Positions 44,798 through 56,853 of a DNA stretch of 64,000 bases are shown piece after piece. The stretch's first letter is position 1. Each line of letters opens with the position of its first letter. The position numbers and the translations under genes were made by a program. The notes beneath the pieces are model-generated. The model searched no databases. It worked only from the letters and a program-made list of their open reading frames with translations, and had not been told where the DNA came from. The DNA comes from Mycobacterium sp. ELW1 (GTDB taxonomy: Bacteria > Actinomycetota > Actinomycetes > Mycobacteriales > Mycobacteriaceae): assembly GCF_008329905.1 (NCBI RefSeq), contig NZ_CP032155.1:5208001-5272000 (forward strand), written 5' to 3'.

Positions 44798-46327
44798 TCA
44801 GGGTCGGCTGAGCGCCGAGACGTTGTCGTTGTCGACCGACACCGGCTGAATCGGCAGGCCGGTGCGGGCGGCGGTGGCCAGCATGTGCTCGACGACGTTC
44901 TTGCCGAGGGCGGCCTCGCCGGGCAGTTCGATCGGATAGGTGCCGTCGAAGCAGGCACAGCACAGCCGCGTCGCGGGCTGTTCGGTCGCCGCGATCATGC
45001 CCTGCTGCGAGATATAGCCGAGAGTGTCGGCGCCGATCGCGTGGCGTACCGCTTCGAGCATCTCGCCCTGGTGGTCCACGGCGTTGGCGATCAGTTCGGC
45101 CGGGGTGGCGAAGTCGATGCCGTAGAAGCACGGCCATTTCACCGGTGGCGACGCGATGCGCACGTGCACCTCGACCGCACCCGCCTCCCGCAGCATGCGG
45201 ACCAGCGCGCGCTGGGTGTTGCCGCGCACGATCGAGTCGTCGACGACGATGAGCCGCTTGCCGCGGATCACTTCTTTGAGCGGGTTGAGCTTCAGCCGGA
45301 TACCGAGCTGACGGATGGTCTGCGACGGCTGGATGAACGTGCGCCCGACGTAGGCGTTCTTCATCAGCCCCTGGCCGAACGGGATGCCGGACCCCTGGGC
45401 ATATCCGACCGCGGCGGGGGTCCCTGATTCAGGAACGCCGATGACCAGATCGGCGTCAACGGGCTGCTCGGCGGCGAGCCGGCGGCCGATGTCGACGCGG
45501 GTGGCGTGCACGGACCGGCCGCCGATCACACTGTCGGGGCGCGCGAGGTAGACGTACTCGAACACGCAACCCTTGGGGGTCGGGTTGGCGAACCGGGTGG
45601 AGCGCACCCCGTCGGCGTCGATGGCCAGCAGCTCACCGGGCTCGATGTCCCGCACGAAGGAGGCGCCGACGATGTCGAGGGCGGCGGTTTCGGAGGCCAC
45701 CACCCAGCCTCGGTCGAGCCGGCCCAGCGACAGCGGGCGCACACCGTGCGGGTCGCGCGCGGCGTAGAGCGTGTTCTCGTCCATGAAGGTCAGGCAGAAG
45801 GCCCCGCGCACGCTGGGCAGCAATGCCAGAGCGGCCTGCTCGATGGTGGAGTCGGCCGCGCCGTGGGCGAGCAGGGCGCCCAGGATGTCGGAGTCGGTGG
45901 TCGCCGCACCCGGCATGTTCGGGTTGATCAGGCCGGCGTCGCGGGCGCGAGTGGCCAGGTCGGCGGTGTTGACCAGATTTCCGTTGTGGCCCAACGCGAT
46001 TCCGGTGCCCGCCGCGGTGTTGCGAAATACCGGCTGGGCGTTTTCCCAGGTCGTGGAGCCGGTGGTCGAATACCGGCAGTGGCCGATGGCGACGTGGCCC
46101 GGCATGGCGGCCAGCGTCTGCTCGTCGAACACCTGGCTGACCAGACCCAGATCCTTGAAGACCAGAACCTGCGATCCGTCGGCGACGGCGATGCCTGCGG
46201 CTTCCTGACCCCTGTGCTGCAGGGCATAGAGACCGTAATAAGTGAGTTTGGCTACATCCTCGCCTGGAGCCCATACGCCGAAGACGCCGCACTCTTCCCG
46301 AGGGTCGTTCTCCACGTGTTCGGTCAC
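44798..46327 (-). CDS. purF: Amidophosphoribosyltransferase
   Basis: 509 residues from GTG 46327. A 12-residue propeptide precedes EECGVFGVWAPG, with Cys13 the glutaminase nucleophile after processing. GHCRYSTTGSTTWENAQPV, LGHNGNLVN, ALLGYAQ-type phosphoribosyl site RLIVVDDSIVRGNTQRALVRMLREAGA, and late cysteines (RLCCACFDGTYPIELP) that can ligate a 4Fe-4S cluster as in the Bacillus-type enzyme. First committed step of purine synthesis. Its 3' end abuts the convergent epimerase-like gene by three bases. Confidence 0.96.
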   Translation of the reverse strand: MTEHVENDPREECGVFGVWAPGEDVAKLTYYGLYALQHRGQEAAGIAVADGSQVLVFKDLGLVSQVFDEQTLAAMPGHVAIGHCRYSTTGSTTWENAQPVFRNTAAGTGIALGHNGNLVNTADLATRARDAGLINPNMPGAATTDSDILGALLAHGAADSTIEQAALALLPSVRGAFCLTFMDENTLYAARDPHGVRPLSLGRLDRGWVVASETAALDIVGASFVRDIEPGELLAIDADGVRSTRFANPTPKGCVFEYVYLARPDSVIGGRSVHATRVDIGRRLAAEQPVDADLVIGVPESGTPAAVGYAQGSGIPFGQGLMKNAYVGRTFIQPSQTIRQLGIRLKLNPLKEVIRGKRLIVVDDSIVRGNTQRALVRMLREAGAVEVHVRIASPPVKWPCFYGIDFATPAELIANAVDHQGEMLEAVRHAIGADTLGYISQQGMIAATEQPATRLCCACFDGTYPIELPGEAALGKNVVEHMLATAARTGLPIQPVSVDNDNVSALSRP

Positions 46328-46419
46328 GATATGGGCTGCTCCCTGGCGCAGGTTGGTGACGTAAGCCAGTTTACGGGCATCGGCGGGAAACACGGAACTG
46401 AACGCCGAGTGTCGGGGCC

Positions 46420-46812
46420 TCAGTCGGTGAGTGTCACGACGGGGAGCCAGCCCGCGACCTCGCCGGCCCGGGATCCCGACAGTCGCAGCGCGCCGAGTCG
46501 GGACGCCTCGTCGACGTCGACCAGACCCGTCGCCAGCCGCAGCCACGTCCGCGGATCGGCCTCCACCACATTGGGTGGTGTGCCGCGGGTGTGGCGGGGT
46601 CCGGAGATGCATTGCACCGCAACAAAAGGTGGCACCCGCACCTCGACACTCGCGCCGGGCGCGAGCGCGGCCAGGGTGCGGGCGGTCAATCGGACGGCCG
46701 TGGCGATGGCCGGACGGTCAGGGGTGGCCGCGGTGTCGTCGCGCAGCCAATCCGACACGGCGGCCACCGCGGCGACGGTGGCTTCGGGGTCGGCGCTGCT
46801 GCGGGCGGGCAC
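46420..46812 (-). CDS. SCP-3-type sterol-carrier-like domain protein
   Basis: 130 residues from GTG 46812. TPDRPAIATAVRLTARTLAALAPGASVEVRVPPFVAVQC, GPRHTRGTPPNVVEADPRTWLRLATG and GALRLSGSRAGEVAGWLPV match the small bacterial SCP-like family seen beside purF in mycobacteria (Rv0807). Probably lipid or hydrophobic ligand binding; unproven. It lies 92 bases upstream of purF on the same strand. Confidence 0.85.
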   Translation of the reverse strand: MPARSSADPEATVAAVAAVSDWLRDDTAATPDRPAIATAVRLTARTLAALAPGASVEVRVPPFVAVQCISGPRHTRGTPPNVVEADPRTWLRLATGLVDVDEASRLGALRLSGSRAGEVAGWLPVVTLTD

Positions 46813-46866
46813 CAGTCGAGTATGCGGTATTGACGTCAACCGAAGTTGAGGTCCTACCGTGATGCG

Positions 46867-47277
46867 ATGGCGTTCAAACCGCATGAAATCGAGTACCTGA
46901 AGTCGGCGGATCTCGGCAGGCTGGCCACCATCGCACCGGACGGCACCCTGCAGAACAGTCCGGTCGGCTTCTCCTACAACGACGCGCTGGGCACCCTCGA
47001 CATCGTCGGCTACAACATGGCCAAGAGCCGCAAGTTCCGCAACCTGGCCACCAACAACACCGTCGCGTTCGTGGTCGACGACATCGCAACGCGCAGCCCA
47101 TGGCGGGTCCGGTGTCTGGAGATCCGCGGCACCGCCGAGCAGGCCGAGGCGTCCGACGGGGACGCGATCATCCGGATCACGCCCAAACGGATCATCAGCT
47201 TCGGCATCGACGACACCGAGACCGAGCCGCACGACCTGGTGCCGGACAGCCGGGACGTACCGACGACGGGCGACTAG
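46867..47277 (+). CDS. PPOX-class F420-dependent oxidoreductase
   Basis: 136 residues from ATG 46867. A split-barrel flavin/F420 fold: LGRLATIAPDGTLQNSPVGFSYND, KSRKFRNLATNNTVAFVVDD, RCLEIRGTAEQAEA. It belongs to the small PPOX family with mycobacterial founders. Likely binds coenzyme F420; the substrate is unknown. It overlaps the convergent CPBP gene by four bases. Confidence 0.85.
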   Translation: MAFKPHEIEYLKSADLGRLATIAPDGTLQNSPVGFSYNDALGTLDIVGYNMAKSRKFRNLATNNTVAFVVDDIATRSPWRVRCLEIRGTAEQAEASDGDAIIRITPKRIISFGIDDTETEPHDLVPDSRDVPTTGD

Positions 47278-47822
47278 CGCCGCTGCACCACCATCGCGGC
47301 CACCGCGGCGGATTCGTTGAACGCCGTGTGCGCGAGAACGGGCGCCAGCACGCTCCCCGACCGTCTGGCGAGCCAGCCGAACACCCAACCGGCGACACCG
47401 GTCACCACCACGGTGCCCAGCACCGGGTCGCCGACCCGTCGGGCATCGGGAATGTGCCAGAGCCCGAAGGCGAGCGCCTGGGCCAGCGGGCCGAATGTCG
47501 GCCCGAGCGCCCGCACGGCGACGGTCTGGAGCAGGCCCCGAAACAGCATCTCTTCCGTCCACGCGGTGGCGACCGGAATCTCCAGCGCCAGCCAGCGGAC
47601 GGGATCCGGCGGGACCGTGCGGTCGACCATCCCCTGGCGCACCCGCGGCACTCTGGTCAACGCCGCGACACCCGTGGCCACCAGTCCGAAGGCCACCGCA
47701 CCGAACCTCAGCCCGGACCACAGCCGCGGCGGCCGCAGCCCCAATGGCGCACCGACGGCCGCCGCCAACCCGGTGCTGACGATCGCGCGCACGGCCGGTG
47801 CGCCGGAATCCTTGGTGATCAT
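47274..47822 (-). CDS. CPBP-family intramembrane metalloprotease
   Basis: 182 residues. Active-site motifs are all present: TAWTEEMLFRGLLQ (EExxxR), FGLWHIPDA (FxxxH) and HTAFNES (HxxxN), within several membrane helices. Related to CAAX prenyl endopeptidase Rce1; bacterial substrates unknown. Its ATG overlaps the upstream membrane-hydrolase stop (ATGA), so the two are made together. Confidence 0.87.
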   Translation of the reverse strand: MITKDSGAPAVRAIVSTGLAAAVGAPLGLRPPRLWSGLRFGAVAFGLVATGVAALTRVPRVRQGMVDRTVPPDPVRWLALEIPVATAWTEEMLFRGLLQTVAVRALGPTFGPLAQALAFGLWHIPDARRVGDPVLGTVVVTGVAGWVFGWLARRSGSVLAPVLAHTAFNESAAVAAMVVQRR

Positions 47823-49599
47823 TGGAATTCGGGTCCGCCTGCCGAGACGAGCTTGTCGAGGGAACGCCGGACCCGGTCTGTGTCGGCGGGTGTCCAGCCG
47901 TCGGGTGCGGCGACCGCGACCCAGCCGTCGAGCGGGCTGTCGCCATAGTTGTGGCCGTGCCCGTTCGGCGCCGCCTGCGAGCTGGTGACGTTGCCCGCCA
48001 TGTCGGCACTCACCTGCCAGAACGTGACGATCGGGTACCACTGCATGGCCGGGCTGCGGTCGAAGCCCGGCGGCTCCCGCAGCCAGTCCGGCCGGGTGAA
48101 CAGCAGCCGGGGTGACCACCACACCACCGGGTCCGACGGGTGCTGCAGATACAGCACCCGGGTGCCCTTCCAGGTCGGGGACGCCGCGATCCCGGCGATC
48201 TCCTCTGGTCCGGCCGCCTGCGCGAACCGCACGGTACGCCCGCCGTCGTAACGCGGTTGGTACTCCGGGCTGCCCGGATCGCGCCGCGCCGTCAGCGCTT
48301 TCCACAAGACGCTGGCGTTGGGCGGTCCTACCCACAGCACCGAGGAGAACCCCTTGTCGACGACGTCGGGCAGGTATCCGAACGCGCCCTGACCGGCCAG
48401 TGACCCCAGACTCTCGCCGTAGAGCATCAGCTTGGGCCGGCCGGCCTCCGGCCACTGCAGCCATCGGCGTTGGATTCCGTTGATCATCGCCCGGCCCGCC
48501 TCGACCGACTTGTCGCGGTCGGCCAGGAACGAGATCCAGCTCGGCAGATACGAGTACTGCATGGCCACCAGAGCGGTGTCGCCGTTGTACATCGACTCGA
48601 TCGCACGGGCGGCCACCGGGTCGACCCAACCGGTGCCGGTGGTGGGGATGATGACCAGAACCTTGCGTTCAAAGGCCTTGGTGCGCTGCAGTTCCGAGAG
48701 CAGGACGGCCACCCGGCCCTCGGTGGTGTCCGCCGTTTCCAGGCCGGCGTAGATCCGGATCGGCTCCTTGGCGGACCGCCCGTTGAGTTCGGTGAGCTCG
48801 GCGGCATCCGGACCGGTGCCGACGAAGTTCCGGCCCTGAAACCCCAGGGTGTCCCACGCGGCGAATGATGCTGAGCTGCCTGATCTTTCGGGCTGAGCAG
48901 GTTGCTCGACGCCTGGGCGGGTGGTGTCATTTTGCGGTTGGAACACCGCACTGGCACCGGCGATGAAGCCACGGTAGAGCACACCGTTGACCAGAGTGAT
49001 GACCAGCACCACGACGATCGCGGTGCCGATGAACATCGCGACCTCGTCGTTGATGTGCCAGCGCCGGATCATCACTCGCGCCAGAAACTTGATGGCATCC
49101 TTGATCACCCGCGCGGCACTGACGAACAGACCACCGACGATCAACGCGACGACCAGCGTGCGTAGGTAGATCAGCGTGGACGGACCCTCGATACCCATGA
49201 CGGCCGCGATCTGACGTTGCCAGGCGGCGGCCGGCACGAGCATCAGCACGCTGGCACCGATCGACAGCACCACTGTCGCGGCCTTGAGGCGGAGCGCAAC
49301 CCGCGCACTTGGCGGCCACCACGGCTGGTGGCCGAGGAAGAGCCGGCGAACGACCTTGCCGACGAGAACCCCGATGCCGTACCCGATGGCGGCGTTGATC
49401 CCGCCGATCACCCCGGCCAGCACCCAGTCGCGCGGCACCAACGACGGCGTCAGGGACAGGCAGAAGAACAGCGCGCCGACCGCCACCCCGACGAAGTCCA
49501 GCCGGACCAGGCTCCACAGCCACGCGATCAGCGACTCGCGGCGACGCTGGGCCCCGGGCGGGGACTGAGCCTCACCGGTGACGTCGTCGACCGCACTGG

Positions 49600-49603
<4 letters not shown>
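47819..49603 (-). CDS. Membrane alpha/beta-hydrolase (PF10081-type)
   Basis: 594 residues. Five or so membrane helices occupy 25-215 ([43 protein letters not shown], and others). The C-terminal hydrolase has [32 protein letters not shown] (GxSxG nucleophile) and [16 protein letters not shown] (acid), with His late in NGHGHNYGD. Lipid-active serine hydrolase acting at the membrane is likely. It overlaps purL (ATGA) upstream and CPBP downstream. Confidence 0.87.
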
Positions 49604-51893
<2,290 letters not shown>

Positions 51894-52015
51894 GCCAAAC
51901 AGTCTAGTGGCGCAGGTGCGCCAGGCCGCGGCCCAAGTCGGATGCGACACCGTTCGGTGCGCCGCCTATGCCAGGCTATGTCGGCAACGCGTCGCAACTC
52001 GTGGGGGAAGCCGAT

Positions 52016-52860
52016 ATGAAAATTCGCCTTGTGGCGATCGTTGTCGTCCTCATCGGCGCATACATCGCGACGATCTCGCTGTACGCGAGCACGGGTCTCG
52101 GCGAGCCCGCCAAACTCGTCCAGGGTGCGGCAACGTCGGATGGAACGACGGTCACCGCTGATCTGGACGAGGTTCATTCCGCTCGTGGCGAACTGGTCGC
52201 CAACGTGACAGTGATCCCAGGCGCGGCGCTGGTGAACCCGGTCACCCACGGTCTTACCGAGGATCTGAGCCTGACCGTCGATTCCGGAGTGACGCCGACG
52301 ATCCGGACATGGGCCAAAGGCTCGACGCCGGGAGTCGTTCCGGTGACCTTGGCGATGACCGGCGACCCCGGCTCGTATCCTTTCGATCGGTATCACGCAG
52401 GCCCGCTGATCGTCGAGGTGGCCCTCGGCGACAGCACCGCGGTGACCCGGGTGTCGCCCTCGATATTCGATCGGACACCCGGCTGGCAGTTCAAGGCCGC
52501 CCCCAGCACCGCCAACGCCGCGCTCGGGGCCTACCAGTTGGACGTCCGGCGCTCGCCGAGCACCGCCGCGGTGGTGGCGATTCTTCTGGTGGCGCGGTGA
52601 CCATCGCGGTACTGGCCGTCACGGTCTCGGTCCAGACGTTGCGCGATCGGCGCAAGTTCCAGCCGCCGATGACCACCTGGTTCGCTGCGATGCTCTTCGC
52701 AGTGGTGCCGCTGCGGAACGCTCTTCCGGACGCTCCCACGATTGGAAACTGGATCGATGTCACCGTCATCCTCTGGGTGATCGTCGCCCTGGTGACCTCG
52801 ATGGCCCTCTACATCGTCTGTTGGTGGCGCCACCTGAACCCCACGTTCGACAAGCTGTGA
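52016..52860 (+). CDS. DUF4436 membrane protein (frameshifted as read)
   Basis: ATG 52016 with GGGGGAAG upstream. Frame 1 runs to 52600: an N-terminal membrane helix (KIRLVAIVVVLIGAYIATISLYA), then an extracytoplasmic beta domain (TVTADLDEVHSARGELVANV, DRYHAGPLIVEVALGD). It stops after VAILLVAR. The other frame continues VTIAVLAVTVSVQTLRDRRK, MTTWFAAMLFAVVPLRNALPD and helices to 52860. One missing G at 52591-52592 rejoins them as VAILLVGAVTIAVL. Restored length about 281 residues with four helices. Function unknown. Confidence 0.8.
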
Positions 52861-53078
52861 CCGTGGACGCGAGCTGATTCGATCCCGGCCGACGACCACC
52901 AGCAGTATCTGCGCGCTGATCCACCCCGCGTGGCAACAAGATCCTCGGTGCGGCCGGCTCGTGATCGACGGGGGCATTGCACGCCGGATAGCGGCCGGTA
53001 CAGATGTCGGTTTGGTGGTCACGAAAGGCATTCGCGACCAATGTGTTTGGCTCGATACACGGACAGATCGGCACCGCA

Positions 53079-53582
53079 CTACGGCTGCGTGAGAACCAGG
53101 CGCGATCCAACCAGGCTATTTGACGACGACCACACCAGCTTGCCGGTCAGCCCGCTCGGCTTCACCGAGATCTCCCACCGCCCCGCCTTGGCGCAATCTG
53201 CGGGCCCGACAGTTGCCTTCGTGGTCAGCGTGACCGTCGATGAAGCCTTCGAGGCTTCCGACACCGACACCTCGCAGGCATCGCGTCCGGCCGTCGGGCT
53301 TTCGAACGTCATCGTGCCGGACACCGGACTGGATTGGCGAACCCTGAATTTCATGTCGACGCGCTGGCCGCCGGGGTACTCGAAGGTGCCTCGCCACAGG
53401 CCCGTCGCGATGCGGCCGCCATCGTCGGCGGGCTGAGTCAGCCGGTCGACCACCTGCTTCGCCTGCCACCAGGAGTACGCCCACACCGAAAGCCCGACGA
53501 TCGTCCCGAAAGCTGTGATCGCGCAGAAAACCGCGATTATGACGAGCAGCGTCTTGTTGTCGGACGCCTTGTTCTCGCTCAT
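53079..53582 (-). CDS. Membrane-anchored protein of unknown function
   Basis: 167 residues. One N-terminal membrane helix (about 10-34, TLLVIIAVFCAITAFGTIVGLSVWA), then an outside domain: GLWRGTFEYPGGQRVDMKFRVRQSSPVSGTMTFESPTAGRDACEV and ADCAKAGRWEISVKPSGL with two cysteines. It looks like a small secreted beta-fold. Not recognised. About 218 bases between it and the DUF4436 gene hold no feature I can support. Confidence 0.72.
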   Translation of the reverse strand: MSENKASDNKTLLVIIAVFCAITAFGTIVGLSVWAYSWWQAKQVVDRLTQPADDGGRIATGLWRGTFEYPGGQRVDMKFRVRQSSPVSGTMTFESPTAGRDACEVSVSEASKASSTVTLTTKATVGPADCAKAGRWEISVKPSGLTGKLVWSSSNSLVGSRLVLTQP

Positions 53583-53710
53583 CGCACGTACCCCCCCTTG
53601 AGCACCGGAAATGCCCTCGGGAGCCTATCAATCGTCGTCTCGCATCGGCCGCCTGAGCCGTACCGGCGCCGAGACGAACTCATTACTCTGGGGTCCCCTG
53701 CCTGCCCAGG

Positions 53711-54985
53711 CTAAGCAGGCACCAGAAATGCCTGCAGCGCAGCGGCATACGCGATGATGTCGGCCGCACCCATCAGTTCGCGGGCCGAGTGCATGGCCAG
53801 CTGGGCAGCCCCGACGTCCACGGTGGGGATGCCGGTGCGCGCCGACGTCATCGGCCCGATCGTCGAGCCGCACGGCAGGTCGGCACGGTGCTCGTAGCGC
53901 TGCAGCGGCACGCCCGCCTGCCGGCAGGCCAGTTCGAACGCGGCCGCGGTCCGGCCGTCGGTGGCGTAGCGCAGATTCGGTTGCACCTTGAGCACCGGGC
54001 CGCCGTCGACGGTGATCAGGTGCCCGGGTTCGTGCCGGTCGGGGTAGTTGGGATGCGTCGCGTGCGCCATGTCGCCGGAGGCGACCATCGACGCGGTGAG
54101 CCGGCGCAGGAAGTCCTCCCGCCCACCACCGGCGGCCAGCACGATGCGCTCCAGCGTGGTCAGCAGCAAATCCGACTGGGCGCCGTGATCCGATGTGGAG
54201 CCCACCTCTTCGTGATCGAACAGTGCCAGCACCGGCAGGTAGCCGCCCGGCTCGGCGGCCAGGAACGCTTCCAGCCCGGCGTAGCAGGTGCCCTGGTTGT
54301 CCAGCCTCGGTGCGCTGACGAACTCGCCGTCCACACCGGTCAGGGCCGACGGGGTCAGGTCGTGGGTCATCAGATCGGCCGACAACAGGTCGGCCGGGTT
54401 CACTCCCGCGCGCTCGGCGACGTAGGACAGGAACGACCGGGGCGTGTCCCCCAGACCCCACACCGCGTTCACGTGGCGCTGCGGGTCGAGCTTCACCGCC
54501 GCGCGGTCTTCGGCCAGGTGGATGGCCAGCTGCGGCACCCGCAGGATCGGGTCGTCGATGCGTACCAGCCGGTGCGAGACCCCGCCGTCGGCGCTGCGGT
54601 CACGGACCGAGAGCCGGCCGCTGATCCCGAGGTCGCGGTCCAGCCAGGAGTTGAGCCACGCCCCGCCGTACGGCTCGAGAGCCACCACCTGCCAGCCGGC
54701 CACCACCCGGTCCGGATGCTGTTTGACGCGCAGGTTCGGGCTGTCGGTGTGGCCGCCGATGATGCGGAACGGCCGGCCTGCATCCCCGCCCGAATTCCAA
54801 GCAACCAGAGAGCCGGCCCGCACGGTGAAGTACCGGCCGCCCGATTCGGGCCACCGATCGGTCTCGGCCAGTTCGGTATAGCCCGCGTCGCGTAGCCGCT
54901 GCGCGGCCGTCTGGCAGACGTGAAACGGTGACGGCGACGCGTCGATGAATTCGCACAATCCCCGCGCGCTGGCAGCTGTGGACAT
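53711..54985 (-). CDS. M18 family aminopeptidase
   Basis: 424 residues from ATG 54985; ATGs up to eight codons earlier exist. Zinc-site motifs: [12 protein letters not shown] (His, Asp), [14 protein letters not shown] (Asp), [18 protein letters not shown] (catalytic and metal Glu), [18 protein letters not shown] and [32 protein letters not shown] (His). A cytoplasmic aspartyl-type aminopeptidase, as in Rv0800. It diverges from the DyP/encapsulin operon with 42 bases between starts. Confidence 0.94.
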   Translation of the reverse strand: MSTAASARGLCEFIDASPSPFHVCQTAAQRLRDAGYTELAETDRWPESGGRYFTVRAGSLVAWNSGGDAGRPFRIIGGHTDSPNLRVKQHPDRVVAGWQVVALEPYGGAWLNSWLDRDLGISGRLSVRDRSADGGVSHRLVRIDDPILRVPQLAIHLAEDRAAVKLDPQRHVNAVWGLGDTPRSFLSYVAERAGVNPADLLSADLMTHDLTPSALTGVDGEFVSAPRLDNQGTCYAGLEAFLAAEPGGYLPVLALFDHEEVGSTSDHGAQSDLLLTTLERIVLAAGGGREDFLRRLTASMVASGDMAHATHPNYPDRHEPGHLITVDGGPVLKVQPNLRYATDGRTAAAFELACRQAGVPLQRYEHRADLPCGSTIGPMTSARTGIPTVDVGAAQLAMHSARELMGAADIIAYAAALQAFLVPA

Positions 54986-55027
54986 GATCACCATCATCGC
55001 CGACGTCATTTTCGTTAGGGTCAGACG

Positions 55028-56049
55028 GTGCCCACCCCGCTACCGCAACCGGTACTGGCTCCCCTGACACCCGCCGCCATCTTCGTGGTGGCCACGATCG
55101 ACGACGGCGGCGAGGCCGCGGTGCACGACGCACTGCCCGACCTCGCCGGGCTGGTCCGGGCGATCGGCTTTCGCGACCCGTCCAAACACCTCTCGATGGT
55201 GACGTCGATCGGATCGCAGGCGTGGGACCGCCTGTTCTCCGGGCCGCGCCCGAAGGATCTGCACCCGTTCGTCGAGCTGCACGGCTCCCGTCACCACGCG
55301 CCGTCCACTCCAGGTGACTTGTTGTTCCACATCCGGGCCGAGGTGCTCGATGTCTGCTTCGAGTTGGCCGGCCGGGTGGCCAAGGCGATGGCGGGGGCGA
55401 TCACGATCGTCGACGAGGTGCACGGCTTCAAGTTCTTCGACAACCGCGATTTGCTCGGATTCGTCGACGGCACCGAGAACCCGGCCGGCCCGATTGCGGT
55501 GAGCGCCAGCCAAATCGGGGACGAGGACCCGGATTTCGCCGGCGGCTGTTACGTGCACGTGCAGAAGTACCTGCATGACATGGCGTCCTGGGAGTCGCTG
55601 TCGGTGACCGAACAGGAACGCGTCATCGGCCGTTCCAAACTCGAGGACATCGAGATGGCCGACGACGTGAAGCCGGCCAATTCCCACATCGCGCTCAACG
55701 TCATCTCCGACGCCGACGGCAACGAGCTCAAGATCCTGCGGCACAACATGCCGTTCGGGGAGATCGGCAAGAACGAGTTCGGCACGTACTACATCGGCTA
55801 CTCGCGCTCCCCGCCGTCACCGAGAAGATGCTGGAGAACATGTTCATCGGCGACCCGCCCGGGAACACCGACCGGATTCTGGATTTCTCCACCGCCGTCA
55901 CCGGCACCCTGTTCTTCACTCCCATCACCGATTTCCTCAACGATCCGCCGCCGATGCCGGGCTTCGGCGACGTCGACGCAGCTCCCCCGGCATCCGCCCC
56001 CACTTCCGACGGCTCATTGGCGATCGGCAGCCTGAAAGGACAGTCCTGA
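55028..56049 (+). CDS. Dye-decolourising peroxidase, encapsulin cargo (frameshifted as read)
   Basis: From GTG 55028. Dyp-type features: [11 protein letters not shown] (GxxDG), the proximal-His segment [11 protein letters not shown], and [28 protein letters not shown]. The frame then reads [11 protein letters not shown] and drifts to 56035. Frame +1 (from about 55815) continues [21 protein letters not shown] to 56049 and ends [13 protein letters not shown], the encapsulin cargo-loading peptide. One missing C in the run 55809-55812 explains it. Restored length 340. Its stop overlaps the encapsulin ATG. Confidence 0.92.
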
Positions 56050-56846
56050 TGAACAACCTCTACCGCGAGCTCGCTCCGATCACCGAATCGGCCTGGAGCG
56101 AAATCGAATTGGAGGCCAGCCGGACGTTCAAGCGGCATATCGCCGGCCGTCGCGTCGTCGACGTCAGCGAGCCGGGCGGTCCGGTGACCGCCGGGGTGAG
56201 CACCGGTCATCTGCGCGACGTGGCGGCGCCGGCCGAGGGCGTGCTGGCGCACCTGCGGGAATCCAAGCCGCTGGTTCGGCTGCGGGTGCCGTTCACGGTG
56301 TCGCGCACCGCAATCGACGACGTGGAGCGCGGCGCGCAGGATTCGGACTGGGATCCGGTCAAGGCCGCGGCCAAGAAGCTGGCGTTCATCGAGGACCGCG
56401 CGATCTTCGAGGGGTACAAGGAGGCGTCGATCGACGGCATCCGGATGTGCAGCTCCAACCCGGCGCTGGCGCTGCCGGAGGACGCCCGCGAGTATCCCGA
56501 CGTGTTCGCCCAGGCCCTGTCGGAGCTGCGGCTGGCCGGCGTGGACGGCCCCTACTCGGTGCTGCTGTCCGCCGACGCCTACACCAAGGTCAGCGAGACC
56601 ACCGAGCACGGCTATCCGATCCGCGAGCACCTCAACCGGCTGGTGGACGGCGAGATCATCTGGGCGCCCGCGATCGACGGCGCGTTCCTGCTGAGCACCC
56701 GCGGCGGCGACTTCGACCTTCAGCTGGGCACCGACGTCGCGATCGGCTACCTGAGCCATGACGCGGAGACGGTGCAGCTGTACCTGGAGGAGACCCTGAC
56801 GTTCCTCTGCTACACCGCTGAGGCGTCGGTCGCGCTGACCGCCTGA
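56049..56846 (+). CDS. Encapsulin nanocompartment shell protein (Cfp29-like)
   Basis: 265 residues. HK97-fold encapsulin: [39 protein letters not shown] at the N-terminus, VPFTVSRTAIDDVERGAQDSDWDPVKAAAKKLAFIEDRAIFEG, and the C-terminal LQLGTDVAIGYLSHDAETVQLYLEETLTF. Sixty copies form a shell about 24 nm wide that encloses DyP in M. tuberculosis (Rv0798c/Rv0799c). Coupled to dyp by TGATG. The gene ends seven bases from the convergent purQ. Confidence 0.96.
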   Translation: MNNLYRELAPITESAWSEIELEASRTFKRHIAGRRVVDVSEPGGPVTAGVSTGHLRDVAAPAEGVLAHLRESKPLVRLRVPFTVSRTAIDDVERGAQDSDWDPVKAAAKKLAFIEDRAIFEGYKEASIDGIRMCSSNPALALPEDAREYPDVFAQALSELRLAGVDGPYSVLLSADAYTKVSETTEHGYPIREHLNRLVDGEIIWAPAIDGAFLLSTRGGDFDLQLGTDVAIGYLSHDAETVQLYLEETLTFLCYTAEASVALTA

Positions 56847-56853
56847 CGATCTA

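Noticed and set aside
40860..46420. Purine riboswitch upstream of purM, purF or purS
   Set aside because: The gaps are short and show no recognisable purine-aptamer core; starts have ordinary ribosome sites or are close to neighbours.
52861..53078. Possible gene or RNA between DUF4436 and the membrane-anchored protein
   Set aside because: No start with ribosome site, no conserved-looking frame and no clear hairpin; nothing supportable was seen.
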